A stretch of 64,000 nucleotides of DNA from Icerya purchasi (taxonomy: Eukaryota; Arthropoda; Insecta; Hemiptera; Monophlebidae). The notes beneath the pieces were generated by a model, which saw nothing but the letters and a program-made list of their open reading frames with translations, had not been told where the DNA came from and made no database searches. Shown piece after piece: positions 22,503 to 34,315 of this stretch. Made by a program: the position numbers and the translations under genes. The DNA is taken from positions 514,124,815-514,188,814 of the forward strand of contig CM077115.1 in NCBI GenBank assembly GCA_039619475.1, read 5' to 3'. The first letter of the stretch is position 1; every line of letters begins with the position of its first letter.

Positions 22503-24379
22503 GGGGCACCACTAGTGTGACCGGTTAAAAAAATAGGTAATTTTCGAGAATTTCTCTAAAGAAAACTACTACATTGATTGTTTTGAAATTTTCAGGCTAT
22601 ATTTATACGTATTTAAAGTTAACATTACAATTCTTTTAGAATAAAAATCTTCAATTTTTCGGTAGTTATTGGCTATTTCCCCAGCTTCTAAAAAAAAAAA
22701 AAGTTGCCCCATAGCTGCAGTGATTGCGCCCCTCACAGTGTCTGAAATCGGAAAAAAAATACGTTAAACTTGAAGATATTATCTATACAATGACCCTCGA
22801 TAGAAAAAAAAATTACAATTTTTATGCAATCAAAAAACTGGAGGGTCATTGCATAGAGAAAAAGGTACTAAATAAGATAAATGATTTGTTATAGAGTTAG
22901 AACTGCAGCAAATTAGTAAAATGCAGTTTTGAGAAAAACGTGTTTAAAGATAGAAGTAGTGATTTCATTGTTACACATATACCTATAGCTAATCTGCTAT
23001 TCCAGAAACATATAATACACCTTCCTCTTCTTCAGGCTGTGCCTGCTGGGCTGTTGAAGCTCTCCCGAGAGCTCAACGATCGTCTTTCGAGGCAGCCAAG
23101 TGACGATGATCAGCTATGCGTAGCCTCGTTTGGTCTCTTTCAGCGGCATAGTCCCGTGTGGCAGGGCCAATTATTGCTCTCATTTCACTCAAAATTTTCA
23201 AAACCGATGAAAAACCATCATTGAAAATGGAGACAGCAAAATAATTAGATAATTCGATGGTTTTAAGATCATGGAGATGTTTTGGAACAAAATGCCACAG
23301 CAAACCATTATAACTTTCGTTACTATTTTATGTATTATTTCTCTTACATCTGTCGAGACACTCAAGTCTAGTCAAGTCCTGGTATATTGGCTTCAGAGCT
23401 TCCTGAACTTTTAGATCAAATGGGGCTGATAATTGTGCTTGAACTCTAGTTTTTCTACACGATCCAATAATCTTTTATCACCGTCGCCAATATACCTCAT
23501 GTATTTCACTTCATAATTATCAATCAAGCGACCGAACATTTCTTTTATACTATCGACTTCCATGTTTGAAGCCAATATAACGTGATTTACATCACAATCA
23601 GCATGCTGTGAGATCTATTCTTCATAATTTTCAGAATCGCTAATTTCTTTTTCGTCCGAAATTCACAACTCTGACAGTGTATAGATTTCACACAGGAATC
23701 GAACGACAATCACAAATATCAGACACGAATAACAAATGCGCTGCCGCTAACATAAGTGGAAGTTCATGATCCTGTGATGAGTGTTCAACATGTTCATAAA
23801 TGGTGCCGCGTGAGTTCCGAGGAGGTAGAACGAACGTAGAGGACGAGCAAGGGAACAGCAGACCATCTTTAATCTCAGACGAACTAGTGCGAAAAATCGA
23901 AGAACCGCCAAACCATTTTCGATCTTCTTAACCGGTTTCTAAGTACGTCACTAGGTACCATGCAAAAAAATTCGAGACCAACGAGGAGTTGGAAAATTTC
24001 GTTCTTACCTGGTTACAAAATTTGGCGGTAAGTTTCTACGAGGAAGGTATTTATAAGTTAATTTCTTGACTACTCGACAAATGCTTAAACTGAAACGGTG
24101 AATATGTGAAAAATTAAATAAAAGTTGCTGAATTTAATGCAGGTGTTCGTTTTTTTCTAGCTTTATTAGTTTCGAAAATGAAAAAATGGGGAACCTTACT
24201 TTTTGAACGGCTCTCGTATGTACCTGGGTATTTGAGCTACTCTTTAAAAGGCTGTAACGCAAAAACTATTTGAGATATATACTTAAAATTTTAGTAAGTT
24301 ATTTTTAAAAGTATAAGCTATCGAAAAATGTAAGAAACAAAAAATCGATTTTTTGAAAGTTTTACACTAGTGGTGCCCC
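22503..24379 (-). mobile_element. Kolobok-like DNA transposon A with TTAA target duplication
   Basis: Perfect 16-bp terminal inverted repeats, GGGGCACCACTAGTGT at 22503-22518 and its complement at 24364-24379, flanked by TTAA at 22499-22502 and 24380-24383. Length 1,877 bp. The element interrupts copy B of the CR1-like family, whose sequence continues on both sides. TTAA duplication together with the transposase fragment inside suggests the Kolobok superfamily; piggyBac also uses TTAA, but the protein fragment argues against it. Confidence 0.88.
23050..23360 (-). pseudogene. Kolobok/Mutator-domain transposase fragment
   Basis: The minus strand reads SNESYNGLLWHFVPKHLHDL, then KTIELSNYFAVSIFNDGFSS and VLKILSEM, ending in a charged segment with DYAAERDQTRLRIADHRH. 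This matches the C-terminal part of transposases with the Mutator-like domain common in insects (pattern N-N-E-S-x-N-x-x-I-W, then NxGF/NEGF). A stop upstream and the missing N-terminal domain make it inactive. The same domain occurs in the second TTAA element at 35.2-37.8 kb. Confidence 0.7.
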
Positions 24380-24439
24380 TTAACTGCATTGTCATAACTT
24401 GCAAAATTCCTAAGTATTTCCTCACCTATTATTGCTTTT

Positions 24440-25200
24440 TTCTTTTTGTAGACTATTTTATTCATTATTCTCCAAGTTTTCTTCATATCATTGCCTGCTT
24501 TTTGTAATTCCTGTATGTAATATTTTTTTTTTACTTTGTCTTATTTCGTATTTAACTAGATTTCTGTATCTCTTATATAATTCTTTATATCGTCTATTTG
24601 AGTTGTTTCCTTTACACCTTTTATAATACAAATCTCTTATATGAATGTTATTTAATATTTTCCTGTTCATCCATTCATTGCTAGGGCAATTTCTCATTTT
24701 CGCAGTTGTTTGTTTTATATACCCACATTCCTCGTTGCAATTTTTAAAAGCGTTTGCTATTTTTATTGAAATTTGCCCCGCACCTGCATTTTCTTGCATG
24801 CTCTGCCAATCATACTTTTTTACTTTATCATTTAACATAATTTCGTTTAAATAACTACAGTTTTTTAAAGTGTCTGCAATACATTAATGTCAAACGCGCA
24901 GTTAACCGGGTAGTGGTCTGAGATTTTTGTCCTTATAATACCAGCTACCACTTCATCAGCTGTATATTTTATAAAAATATTATCAATACAAGATTTTGTA
25001 AGACTATTTCCTCTTATATCCTCCCGTGTAGTTCCCTTAATTAATCTAATCCCTCTGTGTTTTACTATAATATTTAAGAAATTCGCTGCCGCGGCATTCC
25101 TTAATTCAAGATTAATATTAAAGTCACCGCATAATATATATTCCGTTTCCCGGCCCAGGCTTTTGAGAACCACATCAATTCCTCTTATGAGTCGCCGATT
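24440..25200 (-). pseudogene. CR1-like copy B, endonuclease C-terminus and linker
   Basis: 24865-25173 carries CGDFNINLELRNAAAANFLN and KISDHYPVNC, the central and last blocks of the APE endonuclease, matching copy A block for block. 24488-24838 carries the linker (CPSNEWMNRKILNNIHIRDL, YKELYKRYRNLV). Frames change near 24850. The N-terminal third of the endonuclease is missing, the element being cut at about 25215. Confidence 0.8.
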
Positions 25201-25225
25201 CTCTTACTCGGTGACCGATATATTT

Positions 25226-26060
25226 TTTTTTTTTTTTTATAAAAAAATATGTATTTATTATTTTTTACATACAAAACTTTCGTCAAGCTAAAACGCTTGT
25301 CGACGAATTATCCTATTGAACACTTTACCATCTTAAATTAACTTATACATCGATACGAATCAGGGTTGATGGCGCGATCTTTTGTCAACAGAATAATAAA
25401 TTATCTGTGCTGTCTTTAGTTTATTGATTTCAGAACGTCGTCGATTATCGGCTTTAATAGTGTCTCAGTGTAAGGGCCGGTGGCGTAGGCGTGCGCGCGC
25501 GTACTGCGACACGTGCCGAAATAGAGAATTATGTCGTATGACATCGAGAGGCCGGCTCAGGTAGATCAGATGTGATAAGGATGCATTGTTATCTGCATCT
25601 GGTTACGATTTAGTGTTCGAGCTTGGTACAACGGTGGGAGTGATATGCAAGCTAATAATCGCGTTCTCGCAATAATAATGTTCTTACTATTCATCTTTTA
25701 GTTTCGTATATTTTATTTCCATCTAAAATTAATTAAAAGCCTAATGCTCCCGATGTTTTTAAGAACCCGATAGTTATCCGCGGTGCAGTTCTAATTGTAG
25801 TCTTTTTGTTTTGGTATTTATTTATTTACTTTTTCCGTCATTTTCCTTATTCTTCTGCTCGTCGTTTCTCCCTTACGTACGTACGAGAAAAAAACAGAGG
25901 AGAAAACTAGTCAAGTTCGTAACAACATATACATATAATCGTGTAATATTTACTAGTCTTAATCTACATATCTTTTTACTTATCAATACTTAATAATCTA
26001 TTCCTATCTTCTATATTCAATGGTTTTTTTTTCCAGTTTTTTTGTTGCGCCTTATCATTT
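25226..26060. repeat. Unassigned repeat-like block after a T-run
   Basis: A 16-base T-run at 25227-25242 suggests the 3' end of another minus-strand retroelement, but I found no protein in the following 800 bp. A GC-richer patch with alternating GCGCGCGC lies at about 25490-25500. Identity unknown. Confidence 0.35.
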
Positions 26061-26067
26061 TATTTTA

Positions 26068-26155
26068 TTTTCAAAATATTGTATATAAAAAAGTCACTTT
26101 TATCACAGAAAATTTTGTGATAAAAGTGACTTTTTTATATGTAATATTTTGAAAA
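26068..26155. repeat. Near-perfect 88-bp hairpin
   Basis: Two 40-bp arms (26068-26107 and 26116-26155) with two mismatches and an 8-base loop. The stem includes AAAAAAGTCACTTTTATCAC. It could be a very short foldback MITE or a strong RNA hairpin. It lies just outside the 3' end of CR1-like copy C. Confidence 0.85.
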
Positions 26156-26211
26156 CAATAACAGAAAATGGACACTTATAATTTAAATATAAAGAAGTAT
26201 GTATACAAATT

Positions 26212-28050
26212 TTATTTTATGTTTATTATCTTTTTTATATTTTCTTCTTCCTGAAGCCATTCCTTTATTTTCCTTTTTCTTTGCCCTATTTTTTCCTTCT
26301 TTATTATTTCTTCGGGTATTTTATTCAACATCTGAGTTATAATATATTTATCCGTTTGCTCCCCCGTCTTTGTTCTTGCTAACGGCAGTTGGAACGAAAG
26401 TTTTTCCCTCAACTCGTATTCTGTGTTTAGTCTTTTCTCCAATTCAATTTTCTTTTCTGCTGATATGTACCCCCATATCTTCAGTAATGAGTCGTCGCGA
26501 TAGCCTAGTTGCTAGAGCGCTTGACTTGCGTTACGGAGATCACGGGCTCGATCCCGAGCGACGACGAACTTATTACAAGAATTAAATAAATGAATAAATA
26601 ATCGCTAATAATCACGTTGTAGGCAATGGCAAACCACTACGTATACCATCATATGCGCGCTGGTTCCGTACATACAGCAGACACATGCTGGACTGCACTT
26701 GTAGCGCGATAACAAGCGACTGCAATCAGTTCCGGGTGTGGTCTTGCGTGCGTACACTCGCGTTGCGTATAGCAATTGCCATGAGAGCTGCCTATTCAGT
26801 ACAACTAAAAATTGTACAAATAGGTAGTCACGACGCTCGGAATCGAGCAATACGACTCAGAGAGAGATCTTCAGTAACGTACTTAACATTCCTCTTATGC
26901 TCATTACGTTTTCTTTTTTAATGATTTCACTTTTAGTTTCTCCCCTTAAGGATTTCCTATTAATTTCAAGCATTTAATTTTGCAGTTTATTTATTTTCCC
27001 CAGGTATGCTTTTCTCGCCATTCCCCATGCCTGAATTCCATATCTGATCCTCGACTCTACTAGCGCATAATAAACTACTTTTAATGTTTCATATTTCTTT
27101 AATGTATATACAGCTGGTAAAACTGCTCTTATTTTCTATGCAATGTATTCCATGTGTATGTCCCATCTTAAGTGTTGGTCTATCAGTACTCCCAAATATT
27201 TATACTGCGTCATTAACATCTTTATGTGACGTAACTATTGCTATATCATCGGTGTTCGAGACTCCCTCACTGTAACTTAATTCCTTATATAGACCATTTT
27301 TATTTATAATAAACAGTGTTGGCGCTAAGTTGTTACCCTGCGGTACTCCTACATCCATCTCCTCTTTTTCACTTTGCACATTTAAGATATTTACGCATGT
27401 TTTCCTCTGTGTTAAATAACTTTGAAATCATTTTTTCAAACTATTCGTTATTCCTATTCCCTCTAATGCGTTTATGATTATTTTATGATCAACCGTTTCA
27501 AATGCTCTAGTAAGATCTATAAACTTTATCAACACCTCCTTTCCCTCTTCAAAGCTATCTCTTATTTTTTTGGTAAGCTCATCGATTGCCTTCGATGTGA
27601 ATTTTCCTATTTAAAACCCGTATTGTGTTTTGTCAATTATCCTATTTTCTTGTAGGTACTTTGTTAGATTATTTTCTACGTACTTTTCTAATATTGTTGC
27701 AATTACATTGCTTACAGCAATTAGCCTATAGTTTTCATATTCACTGTGTTTCCCTTTTTTATTTATTGGCCTCGTTTTCGATATTTTTAACCCATTAGGT
27801 ATTTTCCCTTCTTTTAGTGTCTGATTAATTAGCTTAGTAATTTCCTTCACTATATATTTTTTTACTGTTTTTATATCTTTTATTCTTATTCATCGATTCC
27901 GGTGGCCTTTGTTTCCTTTAATCCATCAATTACTTTCCCCACCTGTTTTACGTTTGCTTTAGGTACGTACATGTTTACTTTTACTTCATCTTCTTCTCTT
28001 TTTTCTAATAGCACTTTATTACATTTGTGTTCTAGTTTTTTTATGCCATT
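26212..28050 (-). pseudogene. CR1-like copy C, reverse transcriptase part
   Basis: 27611-27850 reads ISKTRPINKKGKHSEYENYR and NVIATILEKYVENNLTKYLQ. 27320-27610 continues with an FIDLTRAFETVDHKI-type block, and about 27290-27340 with GVPQGNNLAP followed by a TDDIAIV block in place of the usual (F/Y)ADD. The end of the protein (Lys/Glu-rich, 76 codons) is at 26212-26442. Many frameshifts. The SINE at 26488-26866 interrupts the C-terminal part. Confidence 0.75.
26488..26866 (+). mobile_element. tRNA-derived SINE with 11-bp target duplication
   Basis: The head (26491-26565) has the two internal pol III promoter boxes: A box TAGCCTAGTTG at 26501-26511 and B box GGCTCGATCCC at 26545-26555, with GTCGTCG/CGACGAC ends as in a tRNA stem. 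The body has AGGCAATGGCAAACCAC, common in LINE/SINE tails. The 3' end has CGCTCGGAATCGAGCAA, shared with the RTE fragment at 14.9 kb. The direct repeat ATCTTCAGTAA flanks it (26477-26487 and 26867-26877). Non-coding and mobilised by a partner LINE. Confidence 0.9.
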
Positions 28051-28054
28051 TTTG

Positions 28055-30590
28055 AATTCAAATTCAAATTCAAATTATATATTTATTTATATACGCTCGA
28101 CTTTTAGGTCATTTGCGTCTCCTATAAATTGCAATTCAGATATTTATAGACAATTTTATAGCATTTAAACGAAAAGTTATATCTTTTACAAAATTACACA
28201 CTTTAGAAATCAAATCAAAAAAGAAAAAGAAAAAAAATAATAATTACAAATAATTCTTCAATACGTAAACTAAAAATCATATCTTCTGGCAAAGGTTTAC
28301 AGCTTTTAAGAATCTAAACGTATTTTGGACTGCAGCTTCATCATTACCAAGCGCCTCTTCCATAGTAATTCTGTGCGGATGAGAAAGCTTCCTCGCGCTC
28401 CTTGTTGAGTTTTAAACATATACGTAGATGACATAGTCAACGGACAGACTTTGAGTACCACAAAAAACACATGATGGTGGAGGTTCTCTTTGCAGTAAGT
28501 GTCCGTTTGTTAATTTTGTGTGGTCGATGCGTATAATACAATCTCTTCTCGCCTGTTTGCACGGTGTGATATTTCCCAATGTTCCAGCTTTAATTTGCCG
28601 TAACTTGTCATTCGATTGGTTTAACCATATGTTTTGAGCGACGTCCTTGATTGAGATCATTAACTGTTTTTTTGCATTTAATAAGTCTTTTACATGTGCT
28701 GTTGAAGTCCGTGTAATGTCAATCAAAGGGCGGATTTGTAAGTTCGGATGGAGTGGCAGTAAGTCGATTTACATGGAGGTAATTGAAGTAGTCAATACAC
28801 CTAACTCCGAACGGTTCATTTCTGTCGCGATAGATCTTATGTAGATTAGAATATAGAACGTTTTGAAGTAATTTATATGACACCTGTTGCCGCTGAGTTT
28901 CACATAATATTTCAGTGCTAATAACATTCGTCGGTGTTTTAGTGACATCATGTTTGTTTCCACATGCAAACTACTAACTGTGGACTGGTACAGAACGTCC
29001 CGCTGCTTATTCTGAGTGCGTTATTCTTAATTGCATTCAGCTTCTTTAGTGTACTGTCCGCCGCCGCAACGTAGTCCATTATTGATCTGACATGAGTTAT
29101 AGTCGTAAGAGCATACTTCGGTCAGATCCCCACGACTTACCATGCAGCATTTTTAGCAGATTAAGAGCTTTTGTGCACCTCCGTTTCGTATCTTCTATGT
29201 GTGGCTTCCAGCTTGATTTGTGGTCGAATATGAGTCCCAAAAAAGTCGTTTTGTTTTTGTTAGTTATGAATGTATCTTTCAGTTTCAGCTTAATTTCGCG
29301 CACTGGAATCCTCTTGATAAAATTTATTACATAGGTTTTTCTGGTGGAAAAATGTATATTCTTTGCAATTCCCCACTTTTCAATTGCCGTTATAATATTT
29401 TGTAATTTTCCTTCTATTTGTGTGATGTTATTTCCTCGCTTGTAAATCGCTAGATCATCTGCAAATATTGAGTAGTTAGCTGGGTATTCGATTTCTTTCA
29501 GTTGATAATGAGTTTCCTATTCAAACTTTAAATTTTCTATTTTGAAGGAATGCCATAACAACTTTCGGCAAGTTCCCTCTGAATCCCATCTCATGTAACG
29601 TATTTATTATTGACTCTTTGGATATATGATCATAAACTTTCTCTATGTCGAAAAACACACATACACTGAATTGCCGCATAATAAAACTGTCTAGAATCTC
29701 TTGCTGCAATCTTAATATATTGTCGATAGTCGACTGACCTTTCCGGAAACCACTTTGATGGTTGTCTAGCAAGTTTTTATTTTCTACGGTATCCGCTTTG
29801 CAGTAATCTTTTTTAATATTTTGCACAGCGAGCATGTTAACGATATTGGACGGTAGCTGTTGGCTTGGTTTTTATCTTTGTGAGGCTTCAAGATCGGTAC
29901 AAAGATGGCCTCCTTCCGTAATGTAGAAATTTTATGTAGTTTCCAGATTTGATTGAATAAATGTTGTATACATTTGATATTCTCTTCTGTAAGATTTTTT
30001 AGCATTTCCGGGTGAATATTATCAGGACCAGCTGCCGACTTTTTTTGTTCTTTTACTGCGTTGGTCAATTCATGCTAGGTAATATCTTTATTATATTCCT
30101 CTTCGTTTAACGAGTCGAAATCTGTCTCGTTTCTATTATTCTGCATAGTTGGAGGTTTACATTCACTAGATATATTGTGGTAGTGTCCAGCCATGATCTC
30201 TACTATGTGTTTGCTCTAATACTGTAATCTTCCGTTCGAGTCAGTTACCGTAGTAATGGGGTTATCATTATTTTTATTCAGAATTTTTTTTATCTGATTC
30301 CATACTGCTGTTACAGCAGTTTTTGAATTTATGTTTGAAATGAAGTCCTGCCAACACTTCTTCTTGTGTTGTATAATAACTCTTCTTGCTTTTTTGAATT
30401 CTTTACTGAATTTGTCTGCAATTTCTCTTGCTTCTTGTCCCTTGCCAAAGTATTTATTTATGGTTTTATCTACTCCTAAGCTCTTTTGTTTTCCTATAAT
30501 TTTGTTTATATTTACCCAAGTTTTCCTGATATCCCCCTGTGCTACTTTAAAACTTTTCCCGACAAACATGTATTTTTGCCGTCCTTATTT
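28055..30590 (-). pseudogene. I/Jockey-like non-LTR element, 5'-truncated, inserted in copy C
   Basis: Minus-strand frames in order. 30216-30569: linker with VWNQIKKILNKNN. 29784-30068: RT fingers, SAAGPDNIHPEMLKNLTEEN and SYRPISLTCSLCKIL. 29521-29835: HQSGFRKGQSTIDNILRLQQ and VFFDIEKVYDHI. 29097-29303: TFLGLIFDHKSSWKPHI. 28412-28726: C-terminal block with IRIDHTKLTNGHLLQ and a CxxC pair. The endonuclease is missing, and I could not find RNase H motifs between RT and tail. The tail at 28060-28080 is a short TTCAAA-type repeat. Several frameshifts: dead copy. Confidence 0.75.
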
Positions 30591-31410
30591 CTGCATTCAC
30601 TTGGTTGCTGATTTTTTTGTATTGTAATGTGTCCATTACATGGAACTAATAAAATTTTAGAAAAAAAAAAATAATAATAATAAAAAAAAATAAAAACAAT
30701 TTGGAATGTGTGGTGCGAGTGCGAGTGTGCGCGTGCCTGGAACTGTTGTCGGTGGGACCAGCCAATCAGCATCCCGCAGGAAACAAAAAGGATCTACCTG
30801 ATTCGGGCAAGTCCAGCGGTCACGGTCGAGTAGGCGGTCGAAATTTTGGAAAATCCAGGAGAAGATTTTAGCGAGAGTGGCAGTCTTACCTTCAAGGGAG
30901 TTGGTTGTCTACCGTCACTCAGTTGTGTCTTTTACCTCCGAAGAGTTCGTGTTGTACGTCTGCTAGAATAACCGAATCGGTCGAACCTGTAACAGTGACC
31001 GGAAATCGTTAATAACGAAAATCGTCAAATTCGGGAAAAACTTAAAAGAATCGCGGAATCCAAACATCAAGGCCCGACTATTCGAATTCATCAGCTAATC
31101 AACGAACCGCCGATTCACGGACCACGGACCACCGCCGGCAACAGTGTTACGTACAATTTTATATTATATTTAATTAACAGTGTATATATTATTTCGGTGT
31201 CGTATTCGTAAATTAATATTGTGTATTTCAGCGGTCGACCGGTAAAGAAAGATAGGTGTCCCGTTTATATAATATATCGTTTATTTAAAAAATTCAGAAA
31301 ATAAGTTATTTAAATCGTCATATTTTAAAATTTTTGATAAAAACCGAAAAAAGAAAATCCACGAGGATAAAACCTCGTGGTTGGCATCCCTGAGGACCAA
31401 GTAAACGACT
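30591..31410. other. Unassigned block, possibly a solo LTR
   Basis: It begins near an A-rich stretch (30658-30695) and contains GC-richer sequence unlike its neighbours. Near the right end is a perfect hairpin, CCACGAGG and CCTCGTGG around a short loop (31359-31380). It lies between the I/Jockey-like insertion and the endonuclease part of CR1-like copy C. I could not find matching target duplications or TG...CA ends, so LTR is only a guess. Confidence 0.3.
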
Positions 31411-31419
31411 AGAACCGTT

Positions 31420-32312
31420 ACAGTATTTTCTTCTTAACTCAATATTTTGATTATTCTTTTTTACTTTTTTGTACCATTTGTCTCTCTTTTTTATCATTTC
31501 AATTATTTTTTGCGTCATCCATTCTTTCTTCCTTTGTATTTTTCCTTCTCCTGACGTATTTTTTGTTTGCCTACATTCTTTATATACTTTTTCAAATTTT
31601 TCTTTTATGCTTTCGTATAAATTTTCAGTGACCAATTTATCTGATCTCCCTTTCCACTTTATGAATCTCAATTTGTTTTTCACTTTATTTTCCATTAAAA
31701 AACTTCTGTTTAATTCTATTTGTTTTCCTCCGGTTTTTCCCATCTCCATTTTTACTGCACACACTATCGTGTTGTGATCTGCTATTTTAATATTTATATT
31801 ATAATATTCAAAGTCGATGTTTCTTTTCTTCTTTTTTGTTGCTATTTAGTTGTGTTTTCCAGTGTTTATATTTATGTCTCCTATATATATATATATAGTA
31901 GAACAGTTTTCCACGTATTTTTTGTCAATCTCCTTTATTTTTTTAATGTATTTGTTTGTTTTTCCTGATGGTGATCTGTATAACACCCACAGGAATAATT
32001 TTTCCTCATACCAAGTTATTTCAATTATTATACATTCCGCATTTTCCATATTTTTGTTTTTAATTTGAGTTTGTATTTTTTTGTCCCCCTTTATGTATAT
32101 CACAATCCCATGTTTTACCCCTTCGACATCTAAATTGTGTGACATTTCTCATAACCTTCTAAATTATATAAATTTATTTCGTCCTTTTTTATATTTACCT
32201 CTCCTAAAATTAATATATCATATTCTTGTCTTGCCTCTAATATCTCTACTTGCTCCCAGTTTTTCCTCATTGATCTAATGTTTATGTGTGCTATATTTAA
32301 TTTTGTATTCAT
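31420..32312 (-). pseudogene. CR1-like copy C, endonuclease part
   Basis: Minus strand. 32130-32312 reads IAHINIRSMRKNWEQVEILE and LGEVNIKKDEINLYNLEGYE (first two endonuclease blocks; compare HLNIRTLRRNWDEF and LTEINISKDELNLYN in copy A). 31846-32145 continues with LWVLYRSPSGKT and IGDININ. 31318-31764 has the linker, KKEWMTQKIIEMIKKRDKWY. Frames change at about 32140 and 31830. It ends abruptly at about 31425, where foreign sequence begins. Confidence 0.8.
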
Positions 32313-32559
32313 TTCTTTTTATTTATTTATTTTGTTTAGTTAACAGAGTGATTTTTAATTTATTAAGTAAACTAATTTCTATCGCTATATTATCGTATGC
32401 ATCACTTTCAGTAAACAGTATTTTAGAATTTCATTCCTTTGCAACAAATACTAATATAAGGCCGCTGTAGTTTCTTGGCTTCCTTAGGGCGTATTTATCA
32501 TATCCATCTATCTCATACAGTTTTAACTCCTCGTCGCTTAAATTTACTTCAGTAAGCAC

Positions 32560-34180
32560 AGTAGCCGTAGCAGACAGTACCTATACCTAAGTCCGGTAAG
32601 GATGCTACTCTGGCCGAAAACATACGCCCCATCAGCTTACTAAGTAATATAAGTAAATTATTTGAAAAGATTATGCTTACAAGATTAAGAAAGCACAGTG
32701 ACGAAAATAATATATTATTCGATAATCAATTTGGTTTCCGACCTAAACTTAGTAGAACCATACAACTAACTAAAATCTAATAGGTATATTACTAATAGAT
32801 ATCGAAAAAACTGTTGACACCACATGAATAGAAGGTACAATATTAAAACTAATTCAACTTAAGTATCCTTATTCTTCAATATGTATAGTGAAATCGTATC
32901 TTTTAAACAGAAAATTTTATGTCAAACTGAATAATTATGAGTCACCCAGAGAACACATAACTGCTGGTGTACCGCAAGGAGGCATTATAGGACCGTATTT
33001 ATTTATACTATTTTTAAACGACATTTTTAAAACCAAGGAGTCTAAAATATATCTATATGCAGATGATACTGCAATAGTAGCATCATCTTATAAAAGAGGC
33101 ACAATAACGAATAAACTGCAAAGAGCAGCTGGAAAGCCAATTTATTTACTAGAAGACGACCATATATAAAAAAAGAAGTAAACATCCCAGACAGACAGGT
33201 GAAATAAAAGGATGAAATCCAATACCTAGGCTTAACACTTGATAAAAGATTAATTTTCACGAAACTTATCAAAAAAAAAATTTATAAAAGCTAAGAAAGA
33301 TATTTATTGTCTATACCTATAATTTAATAGAAAATCGCATTTAACACCTGAAAATAAACTTATTATTTATAAACAAATCATTCTTCCCAAAGAATTCAAA
33401 ATCATTGTCTACGAATAGTACTAAATAAACCACGATACACTAACATCAACACTGCGCACAAATATATAAAAATACCGTACATTCAGCAAATAATTACAGA
33501 GAACATGCAGAAAGTTTTTGAAACGTACAGTGCATCTGACTTAATATTAATAAATAATATAGGTTGTTCCTATGATTATCAAACCCTAAAGCTTAGATAC
33601 AAAAAATATAAACATAGACGAATAAAGCACATACTATTGACTTAAAGGAATAATTCAATGAAACTCTTGCGTGTCTGGGTATTGCATAATGTCTATACAT
33701 TTTGTATTTCGTATTAATATTAGGCAAGTTGCGGATTTCGATTTTTCGACGCATATGTAATATGAGTAAATTAGTATAAATCTTCCTTTATTTTCTGAAA
33801 GAGTTACTTGCGCATGTATGCAGGGTTTTCTTTTTATTGTTTTTCCCGCAAACTTTAATTATGTACAAGACTAATAATAAGTAGATTTATAACAGACATG
33901 CTCCTATCTGGTAAGACACGCTTGTTTTCAGCACGGATAAAACAAAATCTAAATGTGTTATATTACTATATAGAAGTTTAAAAATATACAGTTGTTTATG
34001 TTTTTATGTTTTAAGTATTTAATTTAAAATACACCAGAACATATTATAATTTTAAATTGCGATATTTATGTAAAATTTTTTTTTCGTACACTTGTATTGT
34101 ACTCCGCTGTTCGCACTACTTTGCAAGCCTATGGTATTTATAAAAAAATATGTTGATTTGATTTGATTTCATTCCAAATA
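32560..34180 (+). pseudogene. Jockey-like reverse transcriptase relic
   Basis: Plus-strand frames read ENIRPISLLSNISKLFEKIM, NQFGFRPKLS, LLIDIEKTVD and then, at 32888-33169, GVPQGGIIGPYLFILFLNDI and IYLYADDTAIVAS with an intact YADD. The C-terminal end KYKHRRIKHILLT is followed by a stop near 33643. A 3' UTR runs to a TTGATTTGATTTGATTT tail at about 34150-34168. The endonuclease and N terminus are missing. Several stops and frameshifts (32780-32890, 33170-33420). Confidence 0.75.
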
Positions 34181-34315
34181 AATAAATAAAGCCTGATCTC
34201 GTATGGTCTATCAGACATCTTCAATTTAACCGGGCCTGACAACATCCGCGACAGCAATACACACACGCACACACAAATATATACATATTTAAACAAACCG
34301 TTAATTTGTGAATAG

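Larger units (their letters stand above)
21485..25215 (-). mobile_element. CR1-like element, copy B, split and decayed
   Basis: The same family as copy A. The 3' end is a T-run at about 21491-21512 followed by GTGGGTCCCACAAGGC-like 3' UTR sequence, close to the GTGGGTCTCACAGGGC of copy A. The C-terminal thumb is deleted. The element is interrupted by a Kolobok-like transposon at 22503-24379 and ends at about 25215 inside the endonuclease. Confidence 0.85.
26190..32312 (-). mobile_element. CR1-like element, copy C, broken by later insertions
   Basis: A third copy of a CR1-like element, related to copy A but more diverged. Endonuclease blocks lie at 31420-32312 and RT blocks at 26212-28050, all on the minus strand. 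The middle is displaced by an I/Jockey-like insertion (28055-30590) and an unassigned block (30591-31410). A tRNA-derived SINE lies inside the C-terminal part. Confidence 0.75.

Noticed and set aside
22499..24383. piggyBac call from TTAA
   Set aside because: The internal protein fragment matches Mutator-domain (Kolobok-like) transposases instead.
26488..26565. Possible functional tRNA gene
   Set aside because: A and B boxes are present, but the body continues into a LINE-like tail and the whole unit has an 11-bp target duplication, so it is a SINE head.
30591..31410. Firm solo-LTR annotation
   Set aside because: No TG/CA ends with matching 4-6 bp target duplications could be found by eye.
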